DNA from: Brenneria goodwinii
GTDB taxonomy: Bacteria > Pseudomonadota > Gammaproteobacteria > Enterobacterales > Enterobacteriaceae
DNA: 64,000 bases
Direction: 5' to 3'
NCBI RefSeq assembly: GCF_002291445.1
Contig: NZ_CP014137.1
Span: 4,588,001 to 4,652,000, forward strand
In this document: one piece after another, positions 61,167-64,000 of the stretch
Numbering within the stretch: position 1 is the first letter of the stretch
Layout of the letters: each line of letters begins with the position of its first letter
Notes under the pieces: generated by a model
Databases searched by the model: none
What the model was told of the DNA's origin: nothing
The model's input: the letters and a program-made list of their open reading frames with translations, nothing else
Translations under genes and position numbers: made by a program

Positions 61167-62483
61167 ATGCCATTAGTGATTGTCGCTGTTGGCGTCGCAA
61201 TACTGCTATTATTGATGATTCGTTTTAAGTTGAATGGTTTCATCTCATTGATTTTAGTGGCGTTAGCCGTCGGAATTATGCAGGGAATGCCGGTAGACAA
61301 AGTGATTGCCTCCATCAAAAACGGGGTGGGCGGCACGCTGGGAAGTCTGGCATTGATCATGGGGTTTGGCGCGATGTTGGGCAAGCTGCTGGCCGATTGC
61401 GGCGGCGCGCAACGCATAGCCACAACTCTGATCGATAAATTTGGCAAAAAACATATTCAATGGGCGATTGTGCTGACCGGTTTTACCGTGGGGTTTGCAC
61501 TGTTCTATGAGGTCGGTTTCGTATTGCTGCTGCCGCTGGTGTTCAGCATTGTCGCCTCTGCGCGGATTCCGCTGTTGTACGCCGGCGTGCCGATGGCGGC
61601 GGCGCTGTCCGTCACGCACGGTTTTTTGCCGCCGCATCCGGGGCCGACGGCGATCGCCGCCATTTTCCAGGCGGACATGGGGCTAACGCTGCTGTACGGA
61701 ACGTTGCTGGCGATCCCTACGGTAATTCTGGCCGGCCCGGTTTATGCGCGTTTCCTGAAAGGCATCGATAAGCCGGTTCCCGAAGGGCTTTATAATCCGA
61801 AACAGTTTTCCGATGAAGAGATGCCGAGCTTTGGCGTCAGCGTTGCTACAGCGCTGGTTCCCGTCATTTTAATGGCGCTGCGCGCGGTGGCCGAAATGGT
61901 GTTGCCAAAGGGGCACGCCTTATTGCCTTACGCCGAATTCTTCGGCGATCCGGTGATGGCGACGTTGATCTCCGTGCTGATTGCGATTTTTACGTTTGGT
62001 CTGAATCGCGGTCGTTCGATGGATGAAGTCATGGCGACCATCACGGACTCGATTAAAATCATTGCCATGATGCTGTTGATTTTGGGCGGCGGCGGCGCGT
62101 TTAAACAGGTATTGGTGGACAGCGGCGTAGACAAATACATCGCCGCCATGATGGAAGGCAGTTCCATTTCCCCCATTTTACTGGCCTGGCTGATTGCCGC
62201 CACGCTGCGCATCGCGCTGGGATCGGCGACGGTCGCCGCGATCACCGCCGGCGGGATCGCCGCGCCGCTGATCGCATCCACCGGCGCCAGCCCCGAACTG
62301 ATGGTGATTGCCGTTGGGTCCGGCAGCGTGATTTTCTCTCACGTGAACGACCCCGGCTTCTGGCTGTTCAAAGAGTATTTCAATCTGACGATTATGGAAA
62401 CCATCAAGTCCTGGTCGGCGCTGGAGACGATTATCTCCGTCTGCGGACTGGTCGGGTGCCTGCTGTTGGCGATGGTTGTGTGA
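61167..62483 (+). CDS. gntT: GntT, high-affinity gluconate:H+ symporter
   Basis: This inner-membrane GntP-family permease with about 12 helices takes up gluconate. The ATG at 61167 follows GGAGAAA and gives MPLVIVAVGVAILLLL and 438 residues, exactly E. coli GntT in length; the frame is open to 61152. Typical blocks are GFGAMLGKLLADCGGAQRIATTLIDKFGKKHIQWA and THGFLPPHPGPTAIA. It is much closer to GntT than GntU. In E. coli gntT lies elsewhere, so this is a distinct arrangement. Confidence 0.94.
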   Translation: MPLVIVAVGVAILLLLMIRFKLNGFISLILVALAVGIMQGMPVDKVIASIKNGVGGTLGSLALIMGFGAMLGKLLADCGGAQRIATTLIDKFGKKHIQWAIVLTGFTVGFALFYEVGFVLLLPLVFSIVASARIPLLYAGVPMAAALSVTHGFLPPHPGPTAIAAIFQADMGLTLLYGTLLAIPTVILAGPVYARFLKGIDKPVPEGLYNPKQFSDEEMPSFGVSVATALVPVILMALRAVAEMVLPKGHALLPYAEFFGDPVMATLISVLIAIFTFGLNRGRSMDEVMATITDSIKIIAMMLLILGGGGAFKQVLVDSGVDKYIAAMMEGSSISPILLAWLIAATLRIALGSATVAAITAGGIAAPLIASTGASPELMVIAVGSGSVIFSHVNDPGFWLFKEYFNLTIMETIKSWSALETIISVCGLVGCLLLAMVV

Positions 62484-62494
62484 CGAAGCGTTAT

Positions 62495-62517
62495 CAGGCG
62501 GAGTTTTCCTCCGCCTG
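62495..62517 (+). terminator. Hairpin after gntT, probable terminator
   Basis: CAGGCGGAG pairs with CTCCGCCTG (9 bp) around TTTTC, 12 bases after the gntT stop. Only a short T-run (GTTTG) follows, so termination efficiency is uncertain. Confidence 0.55.
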
Positions 62518-62672
62518 CGTTTGCAGACAAACCTGTCTGTGAAGTCGAAATATCCGCGGCGATCACGGGGGTGAGGACTCCCCCCGTGTTTCCCCTACCA
62601 AAACGCGTGCGTTTTTGAACGCCGCTGGCGGGGCGAATGGTAAATCGCCTGAGACGGCGTTTATTTACCGTG

Positions 62673-63266
62673 TTACAGCTTCATATACGCCCGTATGCCA
62701 TCCAGGAACATCTGCGTTGATAGCATCACCAGAATTAATCCCATCAGCTTTTCCAGCGCACTAACGCCTTTCTCACCCAGCAAACGTAAAAACAGGTTCG
62801 ACATTAGCAGGATCACGAAAGAGATCGACCAGGCGATAAATAGCGCTAACGTCAGGTGGGGCAGTTGGTCGGGATATTGATGGGAAAGCAGCATCAGCGC
62901 CGCCAGAATCGACGGACCGGCAACCAGTGGGATCGCCATCGGCACCAGAAAGGGTTCTTCTCCAGCCGGTAAACCGCTTTTGTGGCCTTCCTGCGAGGGG
63001 AAGATCATGCGGATGGCGATCAGGAACAATATGATTCCGCCGGAAATCGATACCGTTTCGGTGCGCAGGTTCAGAAAGGCCAGGATCCGCTCGCCGGCGA
63101 AGAGGAAAATCAGCATCAAACCCAGCGCGATAAGCATTTCACGGATGAGTACGACGCGTCGGCGTTTAGGATCCAGATGTTTCAGCACCGACATGAAAAT
63201 AGGCAGATTGCCGAGTGGATCCATAATTAACAGCAACAGCACGGTTGCTGAGATCATTTCTGTCAT
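62673..63266 (-). CDS. yhgN: YhgN, MarC-family inner-membrane protein
   Basis: YhgN is a MarC/UPF0056 protein of 197 residues with six helices. The ATG at 63266 gives MTEMISATVLLLLIMDPLGNLPIFMSVLKHLDPKRRR, matching E. coli; the frame is open to 63305. The family signature MDPLGNLPIF and the SGGIILFLIAIRMIFP segment are present. Function is unknown. It keeps its E. coli position next to asd, although the flanking gnt genes are rearranged. Confidence 0.94.
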   Translation of the reverse strand: MTEMISATVLLLLIMDPLGNLPIFMSVLKHLDPKRRRVVLIREMLIALGLMLIFLFAGERILAFLNLRTETVSISGGIILFLIAIRMIFPSQEGHKSGLPAGEEPFLVPMAIPLVAGPSILAALMLLSHQYPDQLPHLTLALFIAWSISFVILLMSNLFLRLLGEKGVSALEKLMGLILVMLSTQMFLDGIRAYMKL

Positions 63267-63408
63267 TTTAGTATTTTGCTCCTGAACGCCAATGTGGTAC
63301 GTCATCCTGCATAAAAACAGATGATATTAGAATGACTGCTGAAAAACGTCGCGCTATCGAATAAATTCACTTGCGACTTTGCGTACATTTTGTATGGTTA
63401 AAGTCGTT

Positions 63409-63517
63409 ATACCCTTCATATTTCAGGTTGCAGGCGTGTTGGCTGCGTTCATTTACTCGAATTGTCTGGTTGTAGCCAGTTTATCGGAGTTCGTTCGCCT
63501 GCCGCTGTATTGGGTAT
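63409..63517. repeat. ERIC element upstream of asd
   Basis: This 109-bp copy has ends ATACCCTTCATATTTCAGGTTGCAG and (inverted) ATACCCAATACAGCGGCAGG, with internal parts GCGTGTTGGCTGCGTTCATTTACTCG and AGTTTATCGGAGTTCG resembling the ERIC copy at 38330. It lies between yhgN and asd. The 142 bases before it (63267-63408) contain the yhgN promoter region and no other gene. Confidence 0.75.
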
Positions 63518-63552
63518 ACTCTTAATATGTTTACTATCAATTACTACACTAA

Positions 63553-63697
63553 GAGCCTATCCCAGTAGGCGTTATTGGCGCAGGCAGTTTGGACACGGAC
63601 AGCGCGCAGAAACCGGAGCGTACACGTAGTACGTGAGGATTTCGAGCACTGCCCAGGGCCAAAATGGCAAGTGAAATAGCCCTAATGGGATAGTCTC
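63553..63697. mobile_element. MITE-like element with TAA target duplication, upstream of asd
   Basis: This 145-bp element has terminal inverted repeats GAGCCTATCCCAGTAGG and (inverted) GAGACTATCCCATTAGG, matching at 15 of 17 positions, and is flanked by TAA on both sides (63550-63552 and 63698-63700). It has no coding capacity. A reading frame crossing it into asd is spurious. It sits 52 bases before the asd start codon. Confidence 0.75.
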
Positions 63698-63748
63698 TAA
63701 GACTGCATCCAGGATTCTTTTTGTTACCCCCAAGGTAGGACAGTTACC

Positions 63749-64000
63749 ATGAAAAATGTTGGTTTTATTGGCTGGCGCGGTATGGTCGGTTCGGTTCTCA
63801 TGCAACGCATGGTCGAAGAACGCGACTTCGACGCGATCCGCCCGGTATTCTTTTCCACTTCTCAGCACGGTGAACCGGCGCCAACGTTGGGAGGTCAGCA
63901 AGGCGTGTTGCAGGACGCTTACGATCTGGATGCGTTGCGTGCGCTGGATATCATTATCACCTGTCAGGGCGGCGATTATACCAATGAAATTTATCCAAAG
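63749..64000 (+). CDS. asd: Asd, aspartate-semialdehyde dehydrogenase (3' truncated by window)
   Basis: Asd reduces aspartyl phosphate to aspartate semialdehyde for lysine, diaminopimelate, methionine and threonine synthesis. The first 84 residues are visible and match E. coli Asd: MKNVGFIGWRGMVGSVLMQRM (the NADP-binding GxxGxVG loop), FFSTSQHGEPAP and ITCQGGDYTNEIYPK. The AAGGTAGGA upstream is a good ribosome site. A MITE-like element and an ERIC element lie directly upstream, so its promoter may have been altered. Confidence 0.96.
   Translation, partial: MKNVGFIGWRGMVGSVLMQRMVEERDFDAIRPVFFSTSQHGEPAPTLGGQQGVLQDAYDLDALRALDIIITCQGGDYTNEIYPK

Noticed and set aside
63572..63901. A 109-codon minus-strand frame before asd
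   Set aside because: It crosses the MITE-like element and the start of asd, so it is a chance frame.

Overview
The window is chromosomal DNA from a plant-associated enterobacterium, most likely in the Pectobacteriaceae (Brenneria, Pectobacterium, Dickeya or Lonsdalea type). This is inferred from proteins very close to E. coli homologues in E. coli-like order, enterobacterial sRNAs (GlmZ, RyhB), ERIC elements and a mosaic of local rearrangements. Species cannot be fixed from the sequence alone. Gene symbols and E. coli comparisons come from recalled family knowledge, not from a database search.

Layout. (1) 1-12704: the end of rho, then the enterobacterial common antigen (ECA) operon wecA-wzzE-wecB-wecC-rffG-wecD-wecE-wzxE-wecF-wzyE-wecG, with many 4-base ATGA overlaps. 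The rffH gene usually found between rffG and wecD is missing. (2) 12885-14937: yifK/thrP and a tRNA operon Arg(CCG)-His(GTG)-Leu(CAG)-Pro(TGG) with its own promoter and terminator. (3) 15166-25758: an accessory catabolic island in the place E. coli uses for aslBA. It holds an M20 amidohydrolase, an aapJQMP-type amino-acid ABC transporter, a TauE/SafE permease, two MmgE/PrpD proteins and a divergent FCD-type GntR regulator. (4) 26034-30303: the sRNA gene glmZ with sigma-54-type control signals, then hemCDXY on the minus strand. (5) 30640-40783: cyaA, an MFS transporter, cyaY, lptM, dapF-yigA-xerC-yigB and uvrD with a LexA box. (6) 40883-43642: a cyclase-family protein and an AT-rich module with a PAAR protein, a putative DUF6402-type effector and a small convergent membrane protein. 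(7) 44203-53078: corA (with a possible leader peptide), an abrB-family gene, rarD, pldA, recQ, rhtB, pldB, yigL. (8) 53147-58987: divergent glpT and glpABC. (9) 59044-62483: ryhB with a Fur box, gntR, and divergent gntK/gntT under GntR and CRP sites. (10) 62673-64000: yhgN, two small mobile repeats and the start of asd.

Most of the window is core metabolism and envelope biology. ECA genes build the Fuc4NAc-ManNAcA-GlcNAc polymer, hemCDXY make and support tetrapyrrole synthesis, cyaA makes the cAMP used by CRP at the glp and gnt promoters, glpTABC and gntTK import and oxidise or phosphorylate glycerol-3-phosphate and gluconate, and GlmZ and RyhB are global riboregulators.

The parts least explained are the MmgE/PrpD-AAP catabolic island, the PAAR/DUF6402-like/membrane-protein module, the palindrome between glpT and glpA, and ERIC or MITE insertions placed directly against regulatory sites and stop codons.
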